Shown: positions 1 through 6,970, counted from the stretch's first letter. The stretch is DNA of 13,137 bases from Anaerolineales bacterium UBA832 (GCA_002296125.1 DBHI01000098.1:1-13137); one strand, 5' to 3'. Translations and numbers: made by a program. The notes: generated by a model not told the origin, from the sequence alone.

Positions 1-636
1 TGGAGCAAACCCACCTTCATCACCCACTGTTGTTTTAGCCCCTTTATCAACAAGTATTTTCTTGAGATTATGATAAATTTCTGCTATCCATCTAACCGAC
101 TCTGAAAAAGAAGGTGCACCGAGAGGCATCACCATGAACTCTTGTATATCTGTTGACTGCCAGCCAGTGTGTACTCCACCATTTAAAATATTAGCCATTG
201 GTACTGGTAATAGATTAGAATTTTCGTCTCCAATATGCTGAAACAACGGTAATTGTGTAGCTAATGAAGCAGCTTTAGATGTTGCCAAACTAACACCTAA
301 TATAGAATTAGCTCCTAATCTAGATTTGTCCAATGTACCATCTAAACGAATTAGAATACTATCTATATTATTTTGATCTGTAACATCACAACCAACAACA
401 GCATCTGAAATTTCATTATGCACATTATCAATAGCTCTCATCACACCTTTACCTGAATAACGACTTGTATCATTATCCCGAAGTTCAAGTGCTTCATGAC
501 TTCCAGTTGACGCACCAGAAGGAACAGATGCTCTTCCAACTACACCTTCTTCAAGTACTACTTCCACTTCAAGGGTAGGATTACCGCGAGAATCTAAAAT
601 CTCTCTAGCATTGATTTTCGAAATATTATTACTCAT
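1..636 (-). CDS. eno: Enolase, N-terminal 212 residues (3' end of gene outside window)
   Basis: Enolase interconverts 2-phosphoglycerate and phosphoenolpyruvate in the cytosol and needs Mg2+. The gene starts at ATG 636 and runs off the left edge in frame, giving 212 of an expected ~425-430 residues. Visible hallmarks are the N-terminal INAREILDSRGNPT block (residues 8-21), the mobile catalytic loop VPSGASTG (38-45), RLGANSILGVSLA, the NGG-x-H segment followed by DIQEF, and GDEGGFAP at the edge, whose Glu207 is the expected catalytic acid. The catalytic Lys and the remaining metal ligands lie outside the window. The stretch after NGG reads VHTGWQSTD where many enolases have a HADNNVD-type sequence; the conserved His and the QEF Glu are kept. 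It lies 84 bases downstream of purB on the same strand. No Shine-Dalgarno precedes the ATG. Identification is secure. Confidence 0.97.
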   Translation of the reverse strand, partial: MSNNISKINAREILDSRGNPTLEVEVVLEEGVVGRASVPSGASTGSHEALELRDNDTSRYSGKGVMRAIDNVHNEISDAVVGCDVTDQNNIDSILIRLDGTLDKSRLGANSILGVSLATSKAASLATQLPLFQHIGDENSNLLPVPMANILNGGVHTGWQSTDIQEFMVMPLGAPSFSESVRWIAEIYHNLKKILVDKGAKTTVGDEGGFAP

Positions 637-646
637 AAAATTTACC

Positions 647-691
647 ATTATTTGTAAAACGATTGTACTGACCACAATTGTAAATCAACAA
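647..691 (-). promoter_or_regulatory. Possible promoter in front of eno
   Basis: In the 84-base purB-eno spacer, read on the minus strand, TTGTTG (686-691) is followed after 18 bases by TACAAT (662-667). A second -10-like AATAAT (647-652) ends 10 bases before the ATG. The -35 match is only 3 of 6 in AT-rich DNA, so this is weak. eno may simply be read through from purA-purB. An 8-bp palindrome ACAATTGT (674-681) lies between the two promoter elements. Confidence 0.25.
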
Positions 692-720
692 AACAAAAAT
701 AGCATAATACTAAATGTATC

Positions 721-2130
721 TCAACTAGAATAATTTCGCAGTTTTTTAGCTACAATACTAGCAGAGTCTGGAGCCAATCCTACATAATTTTCTATAGAAA
801 CCAACTGCTGTCTGATTGTTTCAGAGCTAACATAATGCAACAACGTTTCATCAGACGCCAGTTTATCAATTAGATCAATGTCTTCTAATGATTCATCAAA
901 ATTATTACTGTTAACATCTACTATGTATGTACGTAACAATTCATGCATCTCCTGTCTATCAGCACCTGCCTTACATAGTGCCATAAGCAGAGGTTCAATA
1001 GATGCATGTTCTTTATACATATTCATGTTACTATCAATTTCTTCAGTAGAAATATGAAGATCTTCAACTAATTCTACAATCGTATTTAATAACTCATCTA
1101 CAATCAAAAATGCTTGTGGAAATAATATTCTACGATTGGCTGAATCATCTAAAGTTCTTTCTAGTAAAGAATGTGAAGCGTTATCCCAAGCTACTCTTGG
1201 TAAAGCAGCTAAATATCGTGACAAACTATCTATTTTTTCAGAATTAATAGGATTGGATTTAAAGGGCATTGCAGACGATCCAACTTGATGTTTAGAGAAA
1301 TTCTCAGAAAGCTCTCCACTTAATGGTGATTGCAAAATACGAATATCAAATGCAAACCTATAAAGAGTAGCTCCTAATCCAGACAATGCATTCAATATAA
1401 ACCAATCCTGCTTTCGAGGATATGTCTGTGTAGAAACAGTAAAAGAGTTAATACCCAAAAAATCCATTGCTCGACGTTCTAGATCCATTACCTTTTCATT
1501 ATCTCCATCTAATAAAGACAAATATGAAGCAGAAGTACCAACTGCACCCTTAAATCCTTTACCACATAAAGATTCTAAAACACGCACTAATTCATCATAA
1601 TCTACAAGTAGATCTTGACCATATTGAGCCAATCTATAACCAACAGTTGTTGGCTCAGCAGGTTGTAAATGAGTAAAACCAATACAAGTAATTGATGCCC
1701 AATCGTCTATCTTATCAGCTAGCACATCACGCAATCTTACCATTCCATTTATGATCAACTCTAAACTACTTTTAATTCGCAACACATCAGCATTATCCAA
1801 AATATCCATTGAAGTAGCGCCTAGATGCAATACTGAACCACCTACTTCACATTGCTCAGCATAAGTATTTAATTCAGCCATCAAATCATGCTTAATAGTT
1901 TTCTCAATAATCAATGAACGCTCAATATTGACATCATCTATATGATTGTATAAATCATCAAGCTGTTCAGATGTTACTAATCCATGTTCGCATTGTGCTC
2001 TTGCTAATGCATACCAAACTCTACGGAGCAATTTCCTTTTATGAATTTCACTCCATAATTCTCGCATTTGATTGCTACCATATCTCCATGTAAACGGAGA
2101 AACATAATCATCATACGAAAAACTACTCAT
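721..2130 (-). CDS. purB: Adenylosuccinate lyase
   Basis: PurB removes fumarate from adenylosuccinate (giving AMP) and from SAICAR (giving AICAR), so it acts twice in purine synthesis. The 469-aa product is a full-length member of the fumarase/aspartase superfamily. Visible conserved regions are KHD at 80-82, LGATSMDILDNAD at 103-115 (substrate binding), THLQPAEPTT at 153-162 whose His154 is the expected catalytic His, and the superfamily signature GSSAMPFKSNPINSE at 284-298, whose mobile-loop serines include the expected catalytic base. All are intact. Most of the rest is predicted helical, as in the family's central helical bundle. The ATG at 2128-2130 overlaps the TGA of purA (2127-2129) as ATGA, so translation is probably coupled. 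That pairs the two enzymes that convert IMP to AMP. The PurB assignment rests on the signature plus linkage to purA; argininosuccinate lyase or aspartase is much less likely. Confidence 0.96.
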   Translation of the reverse strand: MSSFSYDDYVSPFTWRYGSNQMRELWSEIHKRKLLRRVWYALARAQCEHGLVTSEQLDDLYNHIDDVNIERSLIIEKTIKHDLMAELNTYAEQCEVGGSVLHLGATSMDILDNADVLRIKSSLELIINGMVRLRDVLADKIDDWASITCIGFTHLQPAEPTTVGYRLAQYGQDLLVDYDELVRVLESLCGKGFKGAVGTSASYLSLLDGDNEKVMDLERRAMDFLGINSFTVSTQTYPRKQDWFILNALSGLGATLYRFAFDIRILQSPLSGELSENFSKHQVGSSAMPFKSNPINSEKIDSLSRYLAALPRVAWDNASHSLLERTLDDSANRRILFPQAFLIVDELLNTIVELVEDLHISTEEIDSNMNMYKEHASIEPLLMALCKAGADRQEMHELLRTYIVDVNSNNFDESLEDIDLIDKLASDETLLHYVSSETIRQQLVSIENYVGLAPDSASIVAKKLRNYSS

Positions 2131-3395
2131 GTAGCAAACATAGCCTCACGTTTGGCACCTACAGAAACATAACTTATTGGTAATCCCGACAAATCTTTAA
2201 TTCGATCCAAATATTTCCTTGCCTGAATTGGTAAATCTGACCAACTACGAACATCCGCAGTTGACACATTCCAACCAGACCATGTCTCATACATTGGTTC
2301 TATAGTATCTAAAACCGGAGTATCAGGAACAAAATCAATAATATTACCATTAGGCAGCTTATAAGCATAACAAATCTTAATTTCATCAAATTCGTCCAAA
2401 ACATCTAATTTAGTAATAGCTAGAGATGTCATTCCATTAAGCCATATGGTATGATTAACCGCAACTGAATCATACCATCCTGTTCTTCTTGGTCTACCAG
2501 TAGTAACTCCATACTCTTCGCCTATATCACGCAATTTTTTTCCTATTTCATTATCCAATTCACCCGGAAATGGTCCAGCGCCTACTGACGTTCCATATGC
2601 TTTAGTTACGCCAATCACATTAGTTATATAATGATGGGGAATTCCTGCTCCTATGCTAGCAAAAGATGCTAGAGGATTTGAAGAAGTCACAAAAGGATAT
2701 GTACCCCAATCCAAATCTTTCATTCCACCCAGTTGACCCTCCAACAAAACATTACGATCATTTTGTATTGCATCCTTCATCAGAGGAATTGGATCAACAA
2801 TACGATCTCCAAGTTTATCCGCCCAATTCATACAATGAGACCATAAATCCTCCAAATCAACTTTTGACTCACCAGCATTAGACAAAATTGTATTAACCTG
2901 ATCCAATTGCAATTCCAAACGCATACGCAAATAATTAGGATGGTTTAAATCTCCCAGTCTAACTCCTGTACGAGCTGTTTTCTCACGATAAGCAGGTCCA
3001 ATACCTCGACTAGTGGTTCCAATACTTTGATCACCACGTCTTTTCTCTTCAATGTTATCTAATGTAGCATGATGAGGTAATAACATATGTGCGCGATCAG
3101 ACACAAACAATCTAGAAGTATCAATACCGGAACCCTCCAATGCTTCTATTTCTGACAACAAAGAATCAGGATTTACAACAACACCAGTACCAATTAAATT
3201 ATTCGATGTAGGATTAAAAATACCAGAAGGTACCAAATGAAGCTGAAATTTTCCCAGATCATTTATCACTGTGTGACCAGCATTATCACCGCCCTGAAAT
3301 CTGACTACTAATTCAGAATTACCAGCAAGAAAATCTATTATCCTACCTTTACCTTCATCACCATATTGTGCACCTACTACAGCTGTTACTGCCAT
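2127..3395 (-). CDS. purA: Adenylosuccinate synthetase
   Basis: PurA joins aspartate to IMP using GTP, the first committed step to AMP. I choose the second of two adjacent ATGs (3395; the other is 3398). A GGAGG at 3401-3405 lies 5 bases from it but only 2 from the first, and the resulting MAVTAVVGAQYGDEGKG matches the family start. The product is 422 aa, normal length. Residues in this numbering: the GDEGKGR loop at 12-18 with catalytic Asp13, GGDNAGHTV at 36-44 with catalytic His41, VSDRAHMLLPHH near 98-109, GTTSRGIGPAY at 126-136, GTYPFVTSSN near 231-240, and GRPRRTGWYD near 300-309. One oddity: the IMP-binding stretch usually written EGAQGxLLDID reads EGQLGGMKDLD here, with the Gln shifted one position. 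It overlaps purB by 4 bases and lies downstream of the zinc-ribbon gene, with a promoter candidate in between. Confidence 0.97.
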   Translation of the reverse strand: MAVTAVVGAQYGDEGKGRIIDFLAGNSELVVRFQGGDNAGHTVINDLGKFQLHLVPSGIFNPTSNNLIGTGVVVNPDSLLSEIEALEGSGIDTSRLFVSDRAHMLLPHHATLDNIEEKRRGDQSIGTTSRGIGPAYREKTARTGVRLGDLNHPNYLRMRLELQLDQVNTILSNAGESKVDLEDLWSHCMNWADKLGDRIVDPIPLMKDAIQNDRNVLLEGQLGGMKDLDWGTYPFVTSSNPLASFASIGAGIPHHYITNVIGVTKAYGTSVGAGPFPGELDNEIGKKLRDIGEEYGVTTGRPRRTGWYDSVAVNHTIWLNGMTSLAITKLDVLDEFDEIKICYAYKLPNGNIIDFVPDTPVLDTIEPMYETWSGWNVSTADVRSWSDLPIQARKYLDRIKDLSGLPISYVSVGAKREAMFAT

Positions 3396-3400
3396 CATTG

Positions 3401-3405
3401 CCTCC
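3401..3405 (-). promoter_or_regulatory. Shine-Dalgarno GGAGG deciding the purA start
   Basis: A perfect GGAGG on the minus strand lies 5 bases before the ATG at 3395 and 2 bases before the adjacent ATG at 3398. The spacing favours 3395. Confidence 0.75.
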
Positions 3406-3449
3406 AGAATGTTTTTAAATAACTGATCATTAACCTACGTAAACAATGT

Positions 3450-3492
3450 TGCAAATTTTAAGAATGCAAACAGTATGTTAGTTATTTGCAAA
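3450..3492. repeat. Three TGCAAA direct repeats in the purA leader
   Basis: TGCAAA occurs at 3450-3455, 3465-3470 and 3487-3492; the last lies within the palindrome TTTGCAAA (3485-3492). All are between the candidate purA promoter and the start codon. The starts are 15 and 22 bases apart. They could be a regulator's half-sites or chance in AT-rich DNA. Confidence 0.2.
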
Positions 3493-3499
3493 AAATGCA

Positions 3500-3528
3500 T
3501 ATATAGGCACTGGAACATGTTGACTCAA
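3500..3528 (-). promoter_or_regulatory. Candidate purA promoter
   Basis: On the minus strand TTGAGT (3523-3528) is separated by exactly 17 bases from TATATA (3500-3505). Each box matches the sigma70-type consensus at 4 of 6 positions. It lies in the 145-base fmdB-purA spacer and would give a leader of about 95 bases before purA. The -35 sits inside a 15-base inverted repeat (3520-3534). Inferred from sequence only. Confidence 0.35.
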
Positions 3529-3534
3529 AGTCAA
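3520..3534. repeat. Inverted repeat over the purA -35 (operator-like)
   Basis: TTGACT-CAA-AGTCAA is a perfect 6-bp inverted repeat with a 3-base centre. It begins 6 bases after the fmdB stop codon and covers the candidate purA -35. No T-run follows on either strand, so it does not look like an intrinsic terminator. An operator is possible but unproven. Confidence 0.35.
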
Positions 3535-3540
3535 TATTAA

Positions 3541-3894
3541 TCATGACTTAGAGCTGTCCACCTTATTACTACCTTTATTTGAATCAGTTGATGAACTTTC
3601 TTTCACTGTATTATTTTTGGATTCAGTCGTTTGTTTTGATTCAGTACTAGATTGATCTGAACTATCTTTCTCAACATTTTTTGATTTATCAGGAGGTTTG
3701 CCTGCAGAATTGGCAGCTTTACTGTCCTTAACATACCATCCTGATCCCTTAAAAATTATCCCTACTGGCTGTATTACTCGTTGTACTGAACTTACTTTAC
3801 AATCAGGACAGTCAGTAATTGGTTGATCACTAAAACGCTGCATACGTTCAAATTCTAAACCACAATTACCACAACTATAGGCATATACTGGCAA
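3541..3894 (-). CDS. FmdB-family zinc-ribbon protein with Ser/Lys-rich tail
   Basis: A small protein of 117 aa with the N-terminal zinc ribbon known as FmdB/CxxC_CxxC regulatory domain. The start is TTG at 3892-3894: AGGAG (3902-3906) lies 7 bases upstream, and the product then begins MPVYAYSCGNCG as family members do. A longer reading from TTG 3909 would put the Shine-Dalgarno inside the coding region. Cys8/Cys11 and Cys29/Cys32 form the expected zinc site, followed by the family motif FKGSGWYVKDSK near 48-59. Residues from about 60 to the end are low complexity (Ser, Lys, Thr, Asn, Asp) and probably disordered. The family is widespread and often labelled a transcriptional regulator, but its biochemical role is not settled. 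It is the first gene of the fmdB-purA-purB-eno strand run, 145 bases before purA, which does not prove a functional link. Confidence 0.9.
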   Translation of the reverse strand: MPVYAYSCGNCGLEFERMQRFSDQPITDCPDCKVSSVQRVIQPVGIIFKGSGWYVKDSKAANSAGKPPDKSKNVEKDSSDQSSTESKQTTESKNNTVKESSSTDSNKGSNKVDSSKS

Positions 3895-3901
3895 TGTATA
3901 T

Positions 3902-3906
3902 CTCCT
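3902..3906 (-). promoter_or_regulatory. Shine-Dalgarno AGGAG deciding the TTG start of the zinc-ribbon gene
   Basis: AGGAG within GAGGAGA on the minus strand lies 7 bases before TTG 3894. This makes TTG, not an upstream codon, the likely start. Confidence 0.75.
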
Positions 3907-3936
3907 CAAACACGTATTATTATTATTTAACTAAAT

Positions 3937-3950
3937 GTATAAAATTATAC
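3937..3950. repeat. Perfect inverted repeat GTATAA-AA-TTATAC
   Basis: A 6-bp perfect inverted repeat with a 2-base centre lies just downstream of the candidate zinc-ribbon gene -10, near the expected transcription start. It could be an operator. It is built only of A/T plus one G/C pair, so chance is a real alternative. Confidence 0.25.
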
Positions 3951-3980
3951 AATATAGATTGTATCCTAAATAAGACTCAA
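3951..3980 (-). promoter_or_regulatory. Candidate promoter for the zinc-ribbon gene
   Basis: On the minus strand TTGAGT (3975-3980) is followed after 18 bases by TATATT (3951-3956). The -35 hexamer is the same as in the purA candidate. A leader of roughly 50 bases would precede the TTG start. The flanking DNA is very AT-rich, so alternative -10 boxes exist. Confidence 0.3.
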
Positions 3981-4042
3981 TTGTACCTTATTTTCATTAC
4001 GAATAATCTATTCTTAATGAATTCAAAGTACTGAAGTTATCA

Positions 4043-4048
4043 TATAAT
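4043..4048 (+). promoter_or_regulatory. -10 box (TATAAT) very close to the LysM gene start
   Basis: A perfect TATAAT ends 11 bases before the ATG at 4060, and no Shine-Dalgarno lies between. Transcription starting about 7 bases after the box would give a leader of only a few bases. The best -35 is weak: TTCAAA at 4022-4027 with a 15-base spacer. Confidence 0.4.
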
Positions 4049-4059
4049 TATTATACAAT

Positions 4060-5031
4060 ATGTATATTTCCAAAACTCTAAAAGCACTATTTACAGTTAC
4101 TACTTACTCCTTTTTGTTGTTTGGTTGTATTTCAGATGATACTAGCATACCATCTGAAACACCTGAACCAACAATAGTATTACGAAAACTTAGAGCATCA
4201 GTTACCACTCAACCCACAAATGTTGTTATAACTACATCACCCAACTTAGTTTCTGTAAAACCAACACCTACTCCCTACACATATACTGTAATACAAGGTG
4301 ACACTTTAATAGGTATAGCTTCTAAACAGGGAGTAACAATTGATCAAATACAGGTTTCCAATTCCGGAATTGACCCTCTTTCCCTGCAACCAGGTCAAAA
4401 ACTCATAATACCTTTTGATGATGTTATATTATCTAACCAAAATTCTCTGATCGAATTTGAGTCTCTTCAAATTAGTGATATAAAATGCTACCAAAAAGCA
4501 ATAGATGGTCAATACTGTCTAGGAGAAGTACAAAACAACAGCTTAGTACCAATAATGAATCTCTCAATTCAAATGTCAACGATATTGCAAAACGAACAAT
4601 CAGGATCTAGTAAAATCGTATCTTCACCTCTACCATTAATCATGCCAGGTGAAAAGTCTCCGATATCAGCAACATTCGCACAAAATAACATTTTAAAGAT
4701 TGAAGCAACAATCGCTACAGCTGACAATGCCAGTAGATTATCCCAAAAATATCATAAACTTGAAGTGACAACAAATACAGATCAAGAATATCAGAAAAAC
4801 AGACAATACATTGAAACTACAATCACCAATTCAACAGAATCAAAACTAAATTCCATTGTAATAGTCACATACTGCTATGATAACAACAACTTTCTACAAT
4901 CATATAATATTGTTCAACAGAACAAACCAATTGATATAAAACAAACATCAACCATCACAACTTATTGTCTAATACCAACAGATCAAAAACCACATTATGT
5001 ATCATCTGCCTACGGAAAAACAGATGAATAA
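4060..5031 (+). CDS. LysM-domain lipoprotein
   Basis: A predicted exported lipoprotein of 323 aa. Residues 1-23 form a signal peptide: short basic n-region, hydrophobic core, and lipobox LFGC with Cys23 as the lipidated residue. A Ser/Thr/Pro-rich linker (24-72) leads to one LysM domain (about 73-118; key pieces YTVIQGDTLIGIA and LQPGQKLIIP), which in this family binds N-acetylglucosamine-containing glycans such as peptidoglycan. Residues 135-310 look like two beta-rich modules with similar layouts (about 138-225 and 247-308), each with a cysteine pair (Cys143/Cys153; Cys272/Cys303). They resemble FxLYD/DUF-type beta-sandwich modules, but I cannot name the family. The likely role is a cell-wall-attached envelope protein; there is no catalytic motif. 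Its stop overlaps the next gene's start by 8 bases, implying one transcript with the acyltransferase. No Shine-Dalgarno is visible, and the mRNA may be leaderless. Confidence 0.85.
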   Translation: MYISKTLKALFTVTTYSFLLFGCISDDTSIPSETPEPTIVLRKLRASVTTQPTNVVITTSPNLVSVKPTPTPYTYTVIQGDTLIGIASKQGVTIDQIQVSNSGIDPLSLQPGQKLIIPFDDVILSNQNSLIEFESLQISDIKCYQKAIDGQYCLGEVQNNSLVPIMNLSIQMSTILQNEQSGSSKIVSSPLPLIMPGEKSPISATFAQNNILKIEATIATADNASRLSQKYHKLEVTTNTDQEYQKNRQYIETTITNSTESKLNSIVIVTYCYDNNNFLQSYNIVQQNKPIDIKQTSTITTYCLIPTDQKPHYVSSAYGKTDE

Positions 5032-5749
5032 CAATCACTCTGTTACAAAAACTAAAATAGTACGCATGTTTTTCAAATTAATCTATAGTCTCTTCACTAA
5101 GAGAAAACTAATTGGTGAGGAAAACTTACCAACATCAGGAGGATGTATATTAGTTGTTAATCACATGAGTTTGGCGGATGCACCTTTATTACTTACATTA
5201 ATTAGACATCCTAAATTATCAGGATTTGTAGCAAAAAAGTATCAAAACAATGCTTTCTTCAGATCAATCCTTAACTGGGCTGCAAGTGATGCTGGAGGAA
5301 TCATATGGGTAAATAGAGGAAATGCTGATCGCAAAGCACTTTTCAAAGCTCTAAAAGCTGTTAAATCAGGAGTAATGCTAGGTATTGCACCTGAAGGAAC
5401 ACGTAGTAATACAGGGAGTTTGCAAAAACCAAAACCAGGAATAGCATTTTTAGCATCCAAAGCCAATGTACCAATAGTACCAGCAGTAATAATAGGTACA
5501 GACAAAACATTCGCCAACATAAAACGAATTAAACGTACACAATTAATTTTAAAGATAGGTCCTGCTTTTCACTTAGATCCAATCCAAAGGTCTGAACGTA
5601 GAATTAAATTAAACCAATACACTGAAGAAATTATGCTGAGACTTGCTGCACTACTACCAGAAGAAAATAGAGGAGTATACGCCGATCACCCAAAATTAAA
5701 GTTGTTTATAGAGTGGGCAAACAAATCTTATATGGAAGATGACAATTAG
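5024..5749 (+). CDS. plsC: PlsC-type 1-acyl-sn-glycerol-3-phosphate acyltransferase
   Basis: This membrane-associated enzyme family transfers an acyl chain to lysophosphatidic acid, making phosphatidic acid for phospholipids. The 241-aa product has the four-block LPLAT pattern: NHMSLAD at 46-52, giving the catalytic HX4D (His47, Asp52); a central block with IIWVNRG near 93-99; APEGTRS at 122-128 (phosphate-binding EGTR); and a late block around NVPIVPAVIIG (148-158). A hydrophobic, basic N-terminal segment (about 10-30) is consistent with membrane contact. I choose ATG 5024 over ATG 4997 because it needs only an 8-base overlap with the lipoprotein gene and gives the usual family length. The only Shine-Dalgarno-like sequence is a weak GGA, so translation may depend on coupling. 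It converges on the oxoamine synthase gene with a 19-base gap and no visible terminator. The acyl acceptor cannot be read from sequence. Confidence 0.9.
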   Translation: MNNNHSVTKTKIVRMFFKLIYSLFTKRKLIGEENLPTSGGCILVVNHMSLADAPLLLTLIRHPKLSGFVAKKYQNNAFFRSILNWAASDAGGIIWVNRGNADRKALFKALKAVKSGVMLGIAPEGTRSNTGSLQKPKPGIAFLASKANVPIVPAVIIGTDKTFANIKRIKRTQLILKIGPAFHLDPIQRSERRIKLNQYTEEIMLRLAALLPEENRGVYADHPKLKLFIEWANKSYMEDDN

Positions 5750-5768
5750 TTAGATCTTAATGAGTAGT

Positions 5769-6962
5769 TTATATCAAACCAACTTGTTTCCCAGCAACTT
5801 CCAAGACTGACAAAGCATGCTTAATTTGCTTTTCTGAATGCCCTGCAGTCACTGTAGCACGTAAACGTGCAAGACCATCAGGAACTGCTGGAGAAACAAC
5901 TGGAAGAACAAAAATATCCTCATTCTGACAAAGTCCCACTAATTCATATGCCTTTTCATCAGTACCGCATATTACTGGTACTATAGCTGTCTCACTTTCC
6001 AAAGTATCAAAACCCATTGACTTCAAACTCTCAATAAAAAAGTTAGCATTCTTTTGCACATTCTCAATCCTCTCAGGTTCATCAATAATTACTTCAAAAG
6101 CAGTCTTTGCTGCTGCAGCTTGAGCAGGAGGAATAGCTGCGGAAAAAACAAAACCTCTTGCAGCATGTTTTAACAGATTAACTAAGGAACTACTACCAGC
6201 AATGTAACCTCCAACACTAGGAATTGTTTTGCTTAAAGTACCCATTTTTATATCTACACAATCTTCCATACCAAAGTGCTCTTCAATACCTTTACCAGTC
6301 TTACCTAACACACCCACTGAATGAGCTTCATCCATCATTATCCATGCATCATATTTACGACATAAATCTACTAAGCCAGGTAAATCAATGATATCTCCAT
6401 CCATACTAAACACTGCATCAACAATCACTAGTTTTGTATTGCGATCTGAATAACGTTTCAATAAGCTTTCCAAATGATCCATATCATTATGACGAAAACG
6501 CTTTAATTCAGCACCTGATAACAAACAACCATCCACAATACTAGCATGATTATATTTATCACATAAAACAATATCTTTTCTACCAACAATAGTAGATATT
6601 GCAGCTAGATTAGTCACATAGCCACTAGAAAAAGTGACAGCATCTTCAGCCGACTTAAAGTCTGCTATTGTTCTCTCTAGTTCCAGATGCAAATCAAGCG
6701 TACCTGCTAAAACCCTCACACCATGTGTTCCACTTCCATATTTGTGAACAGCTTCAGCAGCAGCTTGATTGATTCTCTCATGTCCCAATAAACCCAAATA
6801 ACCATACGAAGCTAACATTAACATTGTCCTACCAGCCACTACTACTTCAGTACTACCTTTTAGTTCTGAAATAGGCATATTGTAGTAGTACAAATTAGAA
6901 TCCTGCATTCCTTGTACTCGATGTAACATTCCATCAATTCGATTTTGAATACCTGATTGCAT
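5769..6962 (-). CDS. PLP-dependent alpha-oxoamine synthase family protein (BioF/Kbl/SPT-like)
   Basis: Enzymes of this family condense an amino acid with an acyl thioester, releasing CO2 (BioF, Kbl, ALAS, serine palmitoyltransferase). Start: ATG 6962 has AAGGTGA (6971-6977) 8 bases upstream, while the upstream ATG 6986 has none, giving 397 aa, the usual length. In that numbering, visible fold-type-I residues are NHAS near 138-141 (ring-stacking His139), DEAHSVGVLG from 211 (Asp211 for the pyridine N, His214), and TLSKTIPSVGGY with PLP-binding Lys245. The substrate loop reads GTHGVRVLAGT rather than the GSGGSRLVTG I expect for BioF, and the Lys motif TLSKTIPSVGG is unlike BioF or typical Kbl. 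Database names such as 8-amino-7-oxononanoate synthase would therefore be unreliable. No other biotin, threonine-degradation, heme or sphingolipid gene is nearby. The substrates are unknown. It follows ligA but seems to have its own promoter. Confidence 0.88.
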   Translation of the reverse strand: MQSGIQNRIDGMLHRVQGMQDSNLYYYNMPISELKGSTEVVVAGRTMLMLASYGYLGLLGHERINQAAAEAVHKYGSGTHGVRVLAGTLDLHLELERTIADFKSAEDAVTFSSGYVTNLAAISTIVGRKDIVLCDKYNHASIVDGCLLSGAELKRFRHNDMDHLESLLKRYSDRNTKLVIVDAVFSMDGDIIDLPGLVDLCRKYDAWIMMDEAHSVGVLGKTGKGIEEHFGMEDCVDIKMGTLSKTIPSVGGYIAGSSSLVNLLKHAARGFVFSAAIPPAQAAAAKTAFEVIIDEPERIENVQKNANFFIESLKSMGFDTLESETAIVPVICGTDEKAYELVGLCQNEDIFVLPVVSPAVPDGLARLRATVTAGHSEKQIKHALSVLEVAGKQVGLI

Positions 6963-6970
6963 ATTGTTAC

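Larger units (their letters stand above)
3944..4061. repeat. 12-bp direct repeat ATTATACAATAT at both ends of the divergent region
   Basis: Identical 12-mers occur at 3944-3955 and 4050-4061 in the 165-base spacer between the divergent zinc-ribbon and LysM genes. One covers the candidate -10 region of the zinc-ribbon gene; the other abuts and enters the ATG of the LysM gene. This could be a shared regulatory site, or coincidence in AT-rich DNA. Confidence 0.25.

Noticed and set aside
2666..2881. Plus-strand open frame inside purA
   Set aside because: It is antisense to conserved PurA motifs, has low-complexity Pro/His/Asn composition and no ribosome-binding site.
3520..3534. TTGACT-CAA-AGTCAA as a terminator after the zinc-ribbon gene
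   Set aside because: The stem is only 6 bp and no T-tract follows on either strand.
5242..5520. Minus-strand open frame inside plsC
   Set aside because: It lies opposite the HX4D/EGTR enzyme core, has no family features and no Shine-Dalgarno.
5769..6962. Confident assignment as biotin-synthesis BioF or threonine-degradation Kbl
   Set aside because: Active-site motifs differ from both, and no partner genes of either pathway are in the window.
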